Source: Flaccisagitta enflata (lineage: Eukaryota; Chaetognatha; Sagittoidea; Aphragmophora). From it: 64,000 nt of DNA. Below are positions 1-37,029 of the stretch, piece by piece; positions within the stretch are counted from its first letter, which is position 1; each line of letters starts with the position of its first letter. The notes below the pieces were generated by a model. It was not told the origin of the DNA and did no database searches. It saw only the letters and a program-made list of their open reading frames with translations. The stretch covers positions 23,312,001-23,376,000 of the forward strand of contig OZ231126.1 of NCBI GenBank assembly GCA_965153355.1, written 5' to 3'. The position numbers were made by a program, and so were the translations under genes.

Positions 1-46
1 GATGGACAAAGCCTCTTACAGAGTCGCAAGTCCGCGAGTAAAAATT
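1..46 (+). mobile_element. Family I element, hairpin-end fragment cut by the window edge
   Basis: GGACAAAGCCTCTTACAGAG then a GTCGC...GCGAG imperfect hairpin followed by TAAAAA, the usual right end of family I. Confidence 0.6.
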
Positions 47-426
47 CTACCGGAAATCACTCATTTAGCGCTTACGCATATGTGGGACACGCGCGCGCGC
101 GCACACACACACACACGCACGTGCGCGCGAACGAACGAGCAATTGTCCGAAGTAGTTGGTTATTCGTACATTCGTATCCGTATTTAACTCGTTATACGAA
201 AGTTAAAAGAGAGCCATACAGGCCTGAGAGTAAGAGAACTCTAAAGCTGAAATGATTTTGACTGATACTAGATAACAGAGGTAATTGAACGAACGTTTGC
301 CCCTTTCTGTGGTCGTAAAAGTCAGTCTTAGTTCAAAACAGGCGGACCAAAAGGTACAAAAGTCGCCAAAGTATGATTGAGAAGGCCATAAAAGTCAGCT
401 TCCTTGCCTCGATCATTGCTCTTTTT

Positions 427-545
427 AGTCGCGTACACGCATCTCTATAAGCGGCTTTGTCCGTCTGTCCGTCCGTCCGTCCGTCCGTCCGTCCGTCCGT
501 CCGTCCGTCCGTCCGTCCGTCCGTTGGTCTGTTGATCCGTGGTGA
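427..545 (-). mobile_element. Family I hairpin end with (CCGT)n segment
   Basis: AGTCGCGTACACGCATCT (427-444) is an imperfect hairpin preceded by TTTTT and followed by CTATAAGCGGCTTTGTCC and about 16 CCGT units (463-524). The AACAAGG end is not recognisable upstream or downstream, so the copy is truncated. Confidence 0.6.
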
Positions 546-1290
546 TCGAGTCGAAAAGTGGAAAAACGAGCGTTATGTCATAGTGTATAGGATCAGGAAA
601 TTTTGGTTTCATTTTACTTTTTGCTTGTGATATAGATTTACAATTAGAAAATATCATTGGGATTTTAGTTAAGTATTTTTGACATAAGGTATAAGGTGTT
701 ATAATGATGTTTTGAAACCCAGAATACTGACTATGGTTTCATAATAATCAGAAGTTAAAATAGAATGTATGAATTCCTTAGAAAAATGGTAAACAAAATT
801 TTAAAACCTTGTTGAGTGAAATTATATGACGGCCTCAGTAAAAAAAATTTTGCAGTTCTAAGAACATAGCTCTTTTCTTATATGTTTTAAAAAAGAGGCC
901 ATGTTTTTGAAAATGTAAATTTCTTTATTTCTATGCAATGATATAATCTCACCTAATAAAAGTAATATGACAAAGTATAATTTTCTATAAAAAACCTTCT
1001 TTTTTCTATCTTTTTTCATTATATTATGCACATCAAAATCTGTAATTCAGCAATTATCTATGCAGAAATTCACAGTTCAACACTTAAAAATATTTTTTCA
1101 GAAAAAAAATATACAGAAAACTAATACAAAAAATATCTAAAAAATTGTAGTGACCCATGAAATTTCTTCTTTCCGTACACTGCGTCTTATCGGGAAAAAA
1201 GTTGAAGTCAGTCTTCAACTTTTTGACATATTTGAGAGAAACAGGGTTTTCATTTTCTTATAAGGAAGTTGTGGGTCTCGATCGAGCAAT
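541..1290. other. AT-rich stretch, nothing recognised
   Basis: No frame, splice-site pair or repeat family was recognised here. The segment 1297-1410 (…GGCGTCAAGCAGAAT…GCTATGATTTTTTAAA) resembles 61850-61920 and is probably an old interspersed repeat. Confidence 0.4.
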
Positions 1291-1487
1291 TTGGGCCTCC
1301 AATGAAATTGATAAGGTAAGTAAATTTGATAATTCTCTTTCATTTGGCGTCAAGCAGAATGCTCTCTGACAAATATTTTTCGCGCTATGATTTTTTAAAG
1401 ATTTATTTATGAAAAATTTGAATAAAATTTTTTTTATCTTTTACGATTTTGTGTACGATTTATAAAAGAGTGTATTTATGTTTGTTT

Positions 1488-1905
1488 GAGCATGCAAATA
1501 CAAGAAAACATGTTTATGAGCACAGCTGCTCATCTGTGAAGGCGTTTTTGAGCATTTTAGCTCATTTAGCTCACTTATCTCAGTCTATTCTTTCTGATTT
1601 CAAATATGATAAATGAATAAATATTTTCAAACTTGTTTAAGCAAGGAAATGAAAGAAAACATGTCAGTGAGCAGAGCTGCTCATCTGTGAGGGCGTTTTC
1701 AAGTATTCTAGCTCATTTAGCTTATTTAGCTTGCGTTTTTCTCTGATTTTAAGTAGGATAAATAAATTAATGTTTTGATTTAAGCATGCAAATACAAGAA
1801 AGCATGCCAGTGAGCAAAGCTGGTTCTCCAGTTGAATAATTTTAATTTTTTTAGCTTATCTAGCTCATTTGGCTCAGTCCTATTTTTCTCTGATTTTCAG
1901 TGCAG
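1488..1905. repeat. Three tandem copies of a ~148-bp repeat
   Basis: Units start near GCATGCAAATACAAGAAA (1491, 1640 degenerate, 1785) and share GAGCA(C/G)AGCTGCTCATCTGTG and AGCTCATTTAGCT. The copies have diverged and no coding is apparent. Confidence 0.75.
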
Positions 1906-2039
1906 TCATTACATACAATTGCTTTTGATTTGATCTAATAAAATTTCAGTGACCAAAGATGGTGAAAAGTGACCAATGCTTACGACTTTTTTCCTCACGG
2001 CGACAGCCGCCATTACTGGTAGATACTTTTTATGTATGT

Positions 2040-2160
2040 TTGTGTGTAAGGTGAGGATTGGGATGGTCGTTGGATGCCCCTGCCCACCGGTCCGCAACGA
2101 TATTGTAAGGTCGTCGGTCCGTTGGTTGGTTGGTTGGTTGGTCGGTCCCTCAAGCAAACA
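2040..2160 (-). mobile_element. Family I fragment, GCAACGATATTGT-type end
   Basis: GGTGAGGATTGGGATGG...CCCCTGCCCACCGGTCCGCAACGATATTGT is the opposite-end sequence found again near 21430, 31060, 35160 and 62200. It is followed by GGTTGGTTGG and GGTCGGTC units. Confidence 0.55.
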
Positions 2161-2260
2161 TTGAGACCGAACGAATCGGACATTTCCAATGTCTTTCTTC
2201 GTTCCTGTTACCTCTCATGCCTACCCAATTTTTTTTCATTCAGCCATTCATTTATTCATA

Positions 2261-3150
2261 AAACAAGGCCGCATACACGGCTACCCCAGTCGCGTGCGGA
2301 TGGGCAGGAGCAGTACACTTATTTTTTTTTATAAGCACCTCGTTTATAAGCACGCCCAGCCTCAGATATTGGTAAAATTTAAGCACATTGCTAAGCACGC
2401 TCCAGGCTGAGATTTTCAATTAAAAAAAAATTCTTGGTGATTTTCCGAAAACATACTAATTTCTGTACATTTTTGGTTAGAATTTCACAAAAACCAATGG
2501 AGATTTTGATAGAATTTGAAATCATCTATAATATCAGTCTGTCAGTATGTTCAGGATTTTGATACTGATAGAAATAATTGAATTTCTAATAACATTTAAG
2601 AATATTATTGCTTAGATACTATTGTTAATATGAATCTATTGCTGTAACAAGGGCCACCTCAAAAGAAAAATATGGCATAATACTAAATAACACTAAAAAT
2701 CAAAAGAAATTTAAATCAAACCATGATTTTAATCTCATCCCATGGTTTATATGAAAGTAGCACAACATCAATGAAAGATACTGTATATTTTCTTATATAA
2801 AATACATTCATTACGGTATTCTATACTATACTTTATTCTATACTATACAATACTCTATGCATTACTGTTTTCTATACTTAATAGGATAATTACTTACTAA
2901 TGAATGATAAGCACGCATTTAAGCACACTTCAGCCTCGAAAAAGAGATTTTGCTAAGCACGCTCAGCCTCAGCCAAAAAAGGAGCGTGCTTATAAAAAAA
3001 AAAAAGTGTACTGGAGAAGGTCACTAGAGCATTTGGGCAGGAGCAGAAGGCTCAAAAACGGCGAAAAAGTAAAAAGTGGACCAACCTACCGACCGACCGA
3101 CCAACGGACCGACCTAGCGGGGTGTAGATTTGCGGAGCACGCGACTATAA
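2261..3150 (+). mobile_element. Family I element carrying a nested MITE
   Basis: The left end AAACAAGGCCGCATACACGG and CAGTCGCGTGCGGATGGGCA runs to 2313. After the nested element it continues with CTGGAGAAGGTCACTAGAGC, GACCGACCGACC units and a decayed hairpin ending GCACGCGACTATAA. Confidence 0.75.
2316..3008. mobile_element. 693-bp TA-flanked MITE (CACTTATTTTT termini)
   Basis: Terminal inverted repeats CACTTATTTTTTTTTATAAG and CTTATAAAAAAAAAAAAGTG; TA at 2314-2315 and 3009-3010. Inner copies of GTTTATAAGCACGCCCAGCC repeat at both ends. It sits inside a family I element. Confidence 0.85.
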
Positions 3151-3881
3151 ACGCTCATTGATTAAAACTGGATATTCATTTGTTGTTAACCAGCGAGGCG
3201 CACTTATTGGCCATAACTTAGGCTTGCTTTTGAACAGGCGTAACAGACTTACAGATGTACAGACGGACGTATGGACCGAGGGATTGGTCAGCTACTGAAA
3301 TCGATATGAAAACCTAATTGATTTAGAATGTCATTTTTTTCTGAAGCCTCGAGAAAGACATAATGACAATTACGGGTAAAGAACTTCAAGATTCTTAGTT
3401 TAAGAGCTAGTTTCAATTCTGATATCGTTACATAAACAGAAACAAGGCCAACGCCAACAGGCCAACAGTCGCGTGCTTCGTTTTACCTTTGCATACAAAT
3501 TTTGAAAAACCGTGTTCACTCCCTCAATTGCAGATGGGTAGACAGAGGCAGTGCAGAAAAAAAAACTGCTCCTACTTTGTAGTAGTTACCGACAAACGGA
3601 CTGACTGATCGACACGGCAAGTTCTAGAGTCGCGTGTCCGCGACTTAAAAATTGTTTGAAGGGAAGCTATAAGTAGCGAGATTCTTGGAATCGAATCTGT
3701 TTCAAAAATCAAAATGTTGAAGAGACATAAACGTAAACCTTCTTAAGAAAGTTTCACACGTTTGAAAGCTCAGAAGCATACAAAAACTGAGCGATAACTT
3801 ACCAGTGTTGCCACCTTTTCCGATCGTATGAAAATTGTGCGTTTAACGCAAACAATTGATACCGTGTCCGTACATGTAATA

Positions 3882-4302
3882 CACTCTTTTTTTTATAAGA
3901 ACATCATTTTTTTTAAGGCTTCATGTTCTTACTTTAAAGACCTAATGAAGCCTTCAACGTTCTTAAAGCGTTCTTAATTTTGAATACGATATGAACTATA
4001 GGAAACCTTATACTACTACTCAATTATAGAAAATATATTTCTATTAGATACTGTTAAAACAAATGCTAATCATAAAAGTCTAGAGACATTTTCATGATCT
4101 TTATTTAAATTTCATAAAATATCATATCAATTATACTAAAATTCAAATGTTTTTCTTATGTTTTTTTAATATTACTTTAACCAAAATTTTTTTCTCAAGA
4201 TATGAAGCCTTCATATGTTCTTAAGATGTTCTTAATTTTTAAACCATTCAAAGCCTTGATGTTCTTATAAACTAGGTACTTATAAAAGAAAAAGCTATAG
4301 TG
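3882..4302. mobile_element. 421-bp TA-flanked MITE (CACTCTTTTT termini)
   Basis: It starts CACTCTTTTTTTTATAAGAAC and ends TATAAAAGAAAAAGCTATAGTG (right end diverged); TA at 3880-3881 and 4303-4304. It shares subterminal and inner sequence with the element at 4625-5125, in opposite internal orientation. Confidence 0.75.
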
Positions 4303-4500
4303 TAGATCAGATACATTTTATATGATTTACCGTTTGTATTTTGTTTCTACCCCAAGGTTCGGAGGTTCTGGCTTTCATCAAGAGATGGCGATCTATATGG
4401 AAATTCGTTCTTCGGCAAAACAAATGAACAGTGATGGGAGTAGAAGAGGATGGAGAGAAAATTTCAGCACGCGTCTTCAAAAAATCCTCACTGGCTCTTT

Positions 4501-4624
4501 GTCTGTCTGTCTGTCTGCCTCTCCTTCAGTCTGTCCGTCTGTCTCTCATTCTGTCTGTCTGTCTGTCTATCTGTCTGTCTGTGTATGTCTGTCTGTCTGA
4601 ATTTTGTTTGTATCTGTTTGTTTA
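4501..4624. repeat. (GTCT)n microsatellite
   Basis: Degenerate CTGT/GTCT run, continued after the MITE by CCTGTCTGCCTGTCCGCC; the MITE landed inside this tract. Confidence 0.8.
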
Positions 4625-5125
4625 CACTCTTTTTTTTTATAAGAACCTAGTTTATAAGAACATCAAGGCTTCATATGGCCCAAAATTAAGAACATGCTAT
4701 GAATGAATTTAATTTCAAAAACAAACACAAATTACAACGCGCGGCGATTGTAAAAAGCTTGCTTTCAGGGATAGTCATAGAACATCAAAAGGCTTCATAT
4801 CTTGAGAAAAAAAATTTTGCTTAAGGTAATAGTGGAAAAAATTAAGAAAACACTTGAATTTTAGTATAATTGATATGATATTTTATGATTTTTAAATAAA
4901 GATCATGAAAATATCCTTAGATTTTGATGATTAACATTTGTTTTAACAGTATTTAGTAGAAATATATTAACTATAATTGAGTAATAGTATATTATAAGGT
5001 TTCCCATAGTTTGTATAGTATATAGAATTAAGAACGCTCTAAGAACATTGAACGCTTTATTTGATCTTGAAAATAAAAACATGAAGCCTTTGAAAAAAAA
5101 TGACGTTCTTATAAAAAAAAGAGTG
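4625..5125. mobile_element. 501-bp TA-flanked MITE (CACTCTTTTT termini)
   Basis: CACTCTTTTTTTTTATAAGA...TTCTTATAAAAAAAAGAGTG with TA at 4623-4624 and 5126-5127. No coding inside. Same family as 3882-4302 and related to 2316-3008. Confidence 0.88.
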
Positions 5126-5141
5126 TACCTGTCTGCCTGTC

Positions 5142-5145
<4 letters not shown>

Positions 5146-5227
<82 letters not shown>
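5146..5227. repeat. (CT)n microsatellite
   Basis: About 40 CT units directly after the MITE. Open frames across it are Ser-Leu or Arg-Glu artefacts. Confidence 0.95.
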
Positions 5228-7005
<1,778 letters not shown>

Positions 7006-7011
7006 AGTTTT

Positions 7012-7145
<134 letters not shown>

Positions 7146-7581
7146 TGTTTTTCTTCTCCTTCTTGTTCTTTCTTTTTCTTTTCTTCTTTTTCCTTTTCTT
7201 GTTCTTTTTCTTTCTTTACTTGTTCTTGTTCTTCTTTTTCTTTTTCTCTGGGCCTTCCTTTTTGAATTCTCCTAATCCAACTGATTCTCCTTCTTTCAAC
7301 TTTCTTCTCACATGAAACCTCCTCATCCCCGCCGAACGCGCCAACCCCCATCCATTTCTTCGTCGCTACAAGCTTTTCCAAATAAGCAACCCAATCTGCG
7401 ACATGACCAAAATTCCCAAATCCCCAAATCCCCAAATCCCTACCCATAAACACATAATTTCCATTTCCATAGAATTTCAAAAGAGAAATATTCTCATTCT
7501 AATTTTTTCTTTTTTGTTTATGCCTAATTTTGTGTTTTACTTCATTTCGATATCTCGTTTTTTTCTTCATAGCCTTTTTTT

Positions 7582-7670
7582 AGTCGCACGCTACGCGACT
7601 CTACAACCCACTATGTCGGTTGGTCGGTCGGTTGTCTCTGTCTGTCTGTCTCTGTCTCTGTCTCTGTCTG

Positions 7671-7728
<58 letters not shown>

Positions 7729-7795
7729 CTCTCGTTCGTCTGGCTGTCCGTCCGTCCGTCCGTCCGTCTGTCTGTGTGTCTATCTGTCTGTCTCT

Positions 7796-7856
<61 letters not shown>

Positions 7857-7860
7857 GTTG
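7582..7860 (-). mobile_element. Family I hairpin end followed by CT/GTCT arrays
   Basis: Hairpin AGTCGCACGCTACGCGACT (7582-7600), then CTACAACCCACTATGTCGG and GGTCGGTCGG, then GTCT, CT (7675-7725), CCGT and CT (7801-7852) runs. The AACAAGG end is not seen before 7960. Confidence 0.65.
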
Positions 7861-7959
7861 TTCTTTCATGTAATCTTTTGAAAAGGTTGGTAAATGTTCC
7901 TCTATCATTCTTCTCCTGGATTACGTGACAGAAACCACTTCAAGCGAGAGAATTTCGAA

Positions 7960-8122
7960 ACAAATGACGCGGGGTTACAACATCGTTGCGGAAGGGGGGG
8001 GGAGTGGGGGTACTTACAACCCCCATTCCCTTTAAACAAAAATAATTTCGGCATTCTATGTGCAATTTTTCACTTTTTAGATGGACAAATACTCTCATAG
8101 AGTCGCAAGCTTGCGTCCTAAA
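7960..8122 (+). mobile_element. Short family I copy (GGGGTTACAAC-type end)
   Basis: Left end ACGCGGGGTTACAACATCGT and TGCGGAAGGGG; right end GATGGACAAATACTCTCATA and GAGTCGCAAGCTTGCGTCCT hairpin. It is followed by a (GA)n/(GACA)n array at 8124-8230. Confidence 0.6.
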
Positions 8123-8134
8123 TGAGAGAGAGAC

Positions 8135-9926
<1,792 letters not shown>

Positions 9927-9930
9927 TTTT

Positions 9931-10193
9931 AAGTGCGTCCTTGCACTTCTATAGGAGTTCATGTCCGTCGGTCGGTCGGACGGTCGGTCGGACGGTCGGT
10001 CGGTCGGTCACGCAAACGGTTGAAATGCGCAAAACGGCTCCTCCATTCCTATCTTGCCTCACCACATTCATTCATTCATTCATTCATTCATTCATTCATT
10101 CATTCATTCATTCATTCATTCATTCATCAAAAACGTTCATTCATAAATTCATAATCAAGCGAGTCGCACTTATTGGCCTTCACTTGGCCTTGT
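9931..10193 (-). mobile_element. Family I element with (ATTC)n cargo
   Basis: Hairpin AAGTGCGTCCTTGCACTT at 9931-9948, GTCGGTCGG units, then 16 ATTC units (10066-10128). The opposite end read on the minus strand is AACAAGGCCAAGTGAAGGCC then AATAAGTGCGACTCGC. Its AAGTGCG matches the hairpin arm. Confidence 0.88.
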
Positions 10194-10297
10194 TAACGAC
10201 ATCGATCCAACTGCGATGTGATCACACTTTAGGAGTTTAGCAATCAGAAAACCGTTTTCTTCAATTCCTTCTTTCGTTTCTCTTTTCAATCCTTATA

Positions 10298-10427
10298 CAG
10301 TTGAATCCCGCGCTAGCGAACCCGTTAGCAACGGATGTCCTCTTGTCGCAGTTAAACATTGAAACTTTTCTTTGATACTTGAAAAAAACATTGGTCCTTT
10401 GTAATCCGCTTGAGCGGGATTGAATGG
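10298..10427. mobile_element. 130-bp TA-flanked MITE, pogo/Tigger-like termini
   Basis: It starts CAGTTGAATCCCGCGCTAGC; the other end read inversely is CCATTCAATCCCGCTCAAGC. TA flanks both sides. Related to 28119-28298. Confidence 0.6.
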
Positions 10428-10826
10428 TATATCTTTGTAAATCTGTCAGGTAACTCTGTGCATGTGCGACCATGTGTTTGTGCAATTGGTGGTGCCGTAA
10501 GTTTTTATCCCGTGCTTCAAAAGTATTTGAAATTGTGCATCTGACTGTCTTGCAAAGTCATTGTCTGGAACCCATTAATGACAGGACGAGCTAATGGATG
10601 TGTGGTTTTACTGTATGAAGTAATTAAAACAGGCCATGATTTATCCAATAAGAGATAAAGAAACTATGAAAAAACTTCCAAAATTGAATTTGATAAAAAC
10701 ACGATTGTTACAATGGTAAAACAAATTAAATGACCTACCGACGGACGGACCTACTGAGAGACACTTCTGCTTGATATGGGGGAATTCATGATAATACATT
10801 TCATCCAAGAATTCTCGGCTTAGATT
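10428..10826. other. No gene recognised
   Basis: The sequence here gives only featureless short frames. Confidence 0.35.
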
Positions 10827-11090
10827 TAGGGGGTGTTTCGAGTCGAAGACAATCGCGTTTCTGACGGGCCACTCGGTCCCTCGCAATGTTCATTTGCTTG
10901 CACGGCTCACTCCGCTCACTCGCTCCGAAGTGTTATGCTCGTTTTGCTCGCTTACTCCGTTCACAGGCTCACCCATTCAATTTGCTTACTCCCTTATGGG
11001 ACAGTAAAATTTATGAATATGTGTTCATACTGTAAACGTATTAAACGGCAACAAACGCGTTTTTGGTCGTCACTAGAAACACGCCCCTAT
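10827..11090. mobile_element. Inverted-repeat element with GGGGGTGTTTC termini
   Basis: Left AGGGGGTGTTTCGAGTC...AATCGCGTTT and right AAACGCGTTTTTGGTCGTCA, CTAGAAACACGCCCCTA are inverted copies. The interior is rich in CTCACTCGCTCCG. A second copy lies at 17491-17789. The termini hint at hAT, but no 8-bp duplication was confirmed. Confidence 0.65.
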
Positions 11091-11368
11091 TATCCGTGTT
11101 GGATTAGGACCTAAAGTTTCTCTGCTGCAAATTGCGGGGGACACAAGCTTTTGGGGTGCTGGGTGTGGCTTGAAGAAACTTCTGCTGAAGGATGAATTTC
11201 CAACAAACGTTGTTTGCTGTCTCAGCATTCATCATCTTTTTTGTTTGTTTTACGTAACCATTTTTTTTTCTTTCCTTTTTTCCCACTTTTTTTCTTTTTG
11301 TTGTATGCCAAACCTCTGTTGGTCTATCTTCGACTGTCTCTCCGCCTCGGTCTGTCTATTTGCGTCTT

Positions 11369-11757
<389 letters not shown>

Positions 11758-12014
11758 TTTTTGTGAGATCACGTTGGTTGTTTGACAATGATCTCAATCG
11801 ATCCTCACCTTATCAGTTTGTGGTCCTAATGCCTCTTTTGACTCTCTTTTGACTAAATAAATGCGATAACTTCAAATATCAATTCCCATTCATTCGTTTT
11901 ATTTTGGGCTTTGTACCTTTACCAGTGTAACTCTCAGCCTGGTCGTCTGTCTGTCCGTCTGTTTTTCTTTTTCACAATTGATTCACTCTCTTTTTTCCTC
12001 CCTCTGTCTATCCA

Positions 12015-12487
<473 letters not shown>

Positions 12488-13018
12488 TACTCTTCTTTCC
12501 AAAATTCTATTGCGAGATCAGTGGTACCTCACCTAACCAATTCACCTAACCTTTCCAACTCCCTTTTTTTTCTCCTTTTTTTTCAGTGCAGAGTTTCACT
12601 CTCTGTCTGATGAGTGGCGAATTCCTACGCTCTGGGTGAAATTGACTTTTTAGGAAGAGACTCCTCGCATTTTTTTTTGTTCAATCTCTGTTGCGTCAAT
12701 CTTGAGGCACATATGAAAAAAAAAAAGATTTATTAAAAAAGAAGAAAAAAAAAGCGTCATTCTCCAAAAATATTTCTCATCGCTCAAAAAATTCCATCAA
12801 CTGTGATTGGCAACTACAAGAGGAAAGAAAAACCTTTGAAATAAAAGGAAAGGAGAAAGAAAATTTGAAAACGAAAAAAAACAAAAAACAAACCAAACTA
12901 AAGATTAATTCAAAAAACGACTAAAGATTAATTCAAAAAACGACTACCACAGACGCCGATGTAAGAGGCTTTAACTAAAAAAGTAAAAGAAGCACAGACA
13001 CACATATACCAAATAAAG

Positions 13019-13026
13019 TATAAATA
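13019..13026 (+). promoter_or_regulatory. Possible TATA box of the NHERF-like gene
   Basis: TATAAATA lies 72 bp upstream of the proposed start codon, leaving room for a transcription start and a short leader. The surrounding sequence is AT-rich, so a chance match is quite possible. No upstream leader exon was identified. Confidence 0.25.
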
Positions 13027-13097
13027 TACCCAATCTACAAACCTCCCTGACTAATCAATAGCGGAGACATTGTGTTAAACAATAAAAACCTGTCGGT

Positions 13098-34009
<20,912 letters not shown>

Positions 34010-34097
34010 ATGTACGTGGGAAATGGGTGATATTGTAAGTGTCCATAACCCATGCTTAGATGAATCGCGACTTCGATCTTTTAGGCTTTGATAGAGA

Positions 34098-34299
34098 AAC
34101 AAGGCCAATATTTTTAAGTCGCGTGCGAGACTTACAGACTTAAAATGACTTAAAATGACTTGGAATGACTTAGATGACTTAGAGTTCTTGAGAATGACTT
34201 AGAATGACCTAATGACCAAAAAAGTAAAAGGAACCGACCAACCGATCAACCAACCAACAGACGGACAAAGCAGGGTAAAGAGTCGCGTGCACGCGACTT
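34098..34299 (+). mobile_element. Family I element with AATGACTTA cargo
   Basis: AACAAGGCCAATATTTTTAA, GTCGCGTGCGAGACTTA; about eight 10-11 bp AATGACTTA units; GACCAACC units; hairpin AGTCGCGTGCACGCGACT ending 34298. It starts 90 bp after the NHERF-like stop codon. Confidence 0.9.
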
Positions 34300-35019
34300 A
34301 AAAAGAAAATGATAAGATAGTTTCTGGCCACAATTTTTTTGTTTTTTTTTCATGAGAATTATGTCAGAACGGCTTAGTATTGATCTAATTTTACAGAACA
34401 ATGTAGCCTACATAGGTCAGTTGCAATTAATCTGAGTATGATTGTGATTAAGAATTTGAATTGGTTGGGTTTCCTCCTGAGAGACGCTGTTATACATTCG
34501 GCTTTCCCCTGAAAAATTCACACCAAAGCTGTACGGTTTCTATTTTCATTTTCTCAAAAATCATAAATCAGTTTTTTTTCCCCATGGCCTACATTGTTTG
34601 TCTAAAGATGACATTCTTTTATACAATTGTGATAATATCATTTCCTTGCGCGGTTATTTACATTAATAAGCCATGAATTTTGTTGATCATTCCATAATTT
34701 CCATTCATTGCTTCGCGAAAAGTTTGTTGATTTTTTTTCGCCATCAAATCCCTTTTTCCATATTTTAGTCATTTTTGTAAGAATTGTCTGTTTGTCAGTC
34801 TGTTTGATGATCTGACTGTGGGTCTGTAACGCACAAGGCAAAAAGTGCTAAACTCGTATACATGACGTGAGTGTGTGTGTCGGGGGGAGGGACAGTACGC
34901 CCTGCCCACTGCCCAGTGCCCACTCGTCTGCAGCAATTTTGGAACCCCGGGTTACATTTTTTTGAAAACTTTTTTCAAGGTTGCTATAAAACTAGTGACC
35001 TTAATAGAAGTTTCTTTTT
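34300..35019. other. No gene recognised
   Basis: AT-rich. 34865-34960 holds a family I GGGTTACATTTTTT-type end with CCCTGCCCACTGCCC units and no hairpin partner. Confidence 0.4.
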
Positions 35020-35195
35020 AGTTGCGGACATGTAACTCTATACGAGCTGAGTGCACGAAGACGCGCATTTATGATGCTGCAGTTGAGATTATCTGTGTGT
35101 GAGTGAGCATGGGGTGAGGAAGGGTAAGGATGTGGTAAGGTGTTACATGTACCTGTCCGTCCGTCCGCAACTTTATTGTGACCCCGAGTCACTTG
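35020..35195 (-). mobile_element. Family I element (AGTTGCGGAC type)
   Basis: Hairpin AGTTGCGGACATGTAACT at 35020-35037; far end inversely CAAGTGACTCGGGGTCACAA, TAAAGTTGCGGACGGACGG. The ten bases AGTTGCGGAC are identical in both ends. Confidence 0.85.
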
Positions 35196-35750
35196 GTTTA
35201 TTTGAAGTTATTTCAAACCCAGGATTTCAAGGGAACTATGCCTCTGACAGTTAAATTTCCTCAGTAATGGTGAGAGTGATTATTTTTCACAAAGATAGGC
35301 TTCGCTGACGATTTTCTTTTCTTATGAAAAAAACATGTCAATTGCCCTCGCATTTTCCTATTTTTTTCCGCCCTCCAAAGATTTTCCCTACATGATTGCC
35401 CAAAGATTTTCATTTATCCTGGCATAATATATCGTCAAGTGCTTTAAGTACTTAAAGCCATTTGATGTTACTGCGATCAAAATGATTATATATTTATATA
35501 TATACACGTGATCTTTCTTCATGGTAACTATTTGTATCATTGAAACCAGTTTACTTAATGGAGATGTGTTTTAACGGTTGGCCGTTGGTAAGACTGTAGA
35601 TCTAACCAAATTTATGCGGCACATGCTACAAAAACCTATACCATAAAAAGCTCACCCGGATCTAGTTATCATACTTCATTACTCTAAACTGCTCAAATTC
35701 AAGGCTAGTTTTGCAGATTCATACCAGCTCTATCATACAAGCTCTCACTG

Positions 35751-35756
<6 letters not shown>

Positions 35757-35820
<64 letters not shown>

Positions 35821-35831
35821 CTCTCTCTCTC

Positions 35832-35914
<83 letters not shown>
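35757..35914. repeat. (CT)n microsatellite
   Basis: CT with a GCCCTCTCTCTCTCCGTT interruption. 35200-35756 upstream holds nothing recognised. Confidence 0.96.
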
Positions 35915-35917
<3 letters not shown>

Positions 35918-36449
35918 TCGGCCCGGGTTGTCATGTTACATTGCATTTCATGGTAGATGCCATCTTCTTGGATTTTGATGGAACAGTTTATTTTTGATTA
36001 TCGCTGGTAGAGGCAAGCAAGTATTTTCGGTGTGAGTCATGTACAAGATCATCATCTCCTTTCTACTATCTAGAAAAGGTAATACTCACACACCTACAAC
36101 CAGTGTTTCGATGGAAGGACGCAATTTCTAAACGTTTGCAGTCTTTTCAAGTTGAAGCTCATTTTCAGGTGGGCGCATTTCCATTTCTAGATAGTAGTTC
36201 CTCTATAGTTTCTGGTCACATTTATAATTTTATCTACATTTCTGAAATTGTCGTCCATTTAGCCTTCTCTTAACCTCTTTGAATCAAAGATTGTATTTGT
36301 CGATAAATATCATTAGTTGAACAATAAATCGATCATCATTATCAATTTATCATTATGCTAATTATTTTAGTTTTTGACCTCTTAACTTAAGACTTAGGGC
36401 ACCCTCATTTAAGGCGTGTGTTGCCTTGTTGATAGCTTCTAACCTTTTT

Positions 36450-36641
36450 AACAAGGCCGGATACACGGCTACCCCAGTCGCGTGCGGGTGGGAAGGGGTG
36501 GTATTAGAGGTCACAAGAGCATTTGGGCAGAAGCAGTGAGCCCAAAGACCGCAAAAACATAAAACAAGTTAAGGGTGGACCGACTGACTGACGGGATAGC
36601 CGACAAACCAGCAAAGCCGAGTGTCGCGTAGTACCCGACCT
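36450..36641 (+). mobile_element. Family I element (GGATACACGGCTACC type), decayed hairpin
   Basis: AACAAGGCCGGATACACGGC, TACCCCAGTCGCGTGCGGGT; middle GTCACAAGAGCATTTGGGCA; GGACCGACTGACTGACGG; GTCGCGTAGTACCCGACC at the right, a mutated hairpin. Confidence 0.8.
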
Positions 36642-36908
36642 GAAATGCTTTACCATATTAAGCTTAATGAAAATAAAATGTCATTTGTCATATGTAAGGA
36701 ATCCAAAAGCATATGTTACTTCTTGTGTATTTTGCTCGTAGAATTTTACAATATGAAATGTGGAACACAAAGTACATTACAGAATATCGAATCGCAGGAT
36801 GTAAACAATATTTTATAATGAATGTAACAACTCATCGTAAAATTCTATGTGGTGCTGCTAGGTACTACTTGGAATCCTGAATTTCCCTGTTTTAGATTCT
36901 TCTTTTTT

Positions 36909-37028
36909 AGGTGCGACAAAGCACCCTATAACTGGCTGTGTCCGTTGGTTGGTCGGTTGGTCGGTCTGTTGGGTAACGCATTCGTTCGACGATCCACACG
37001 TCGCACCTCATTGGCCTACTTGGCCTTG
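36909..37028 (-). mobile_element. Compact family I element (AGGTGCGAC type)
   Basis: Hairpin AGGTGCGACAAAGCACCC; GGTCGGTTGG units; far end inversely ACAAGGCCAAGTAGGCCAAT, GAGGTGCGACGTGTGGATCG. The arm AGGTGCGAC is exact in both ends. Confidence 0.9.
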
Positions 37029-37029
37029 T

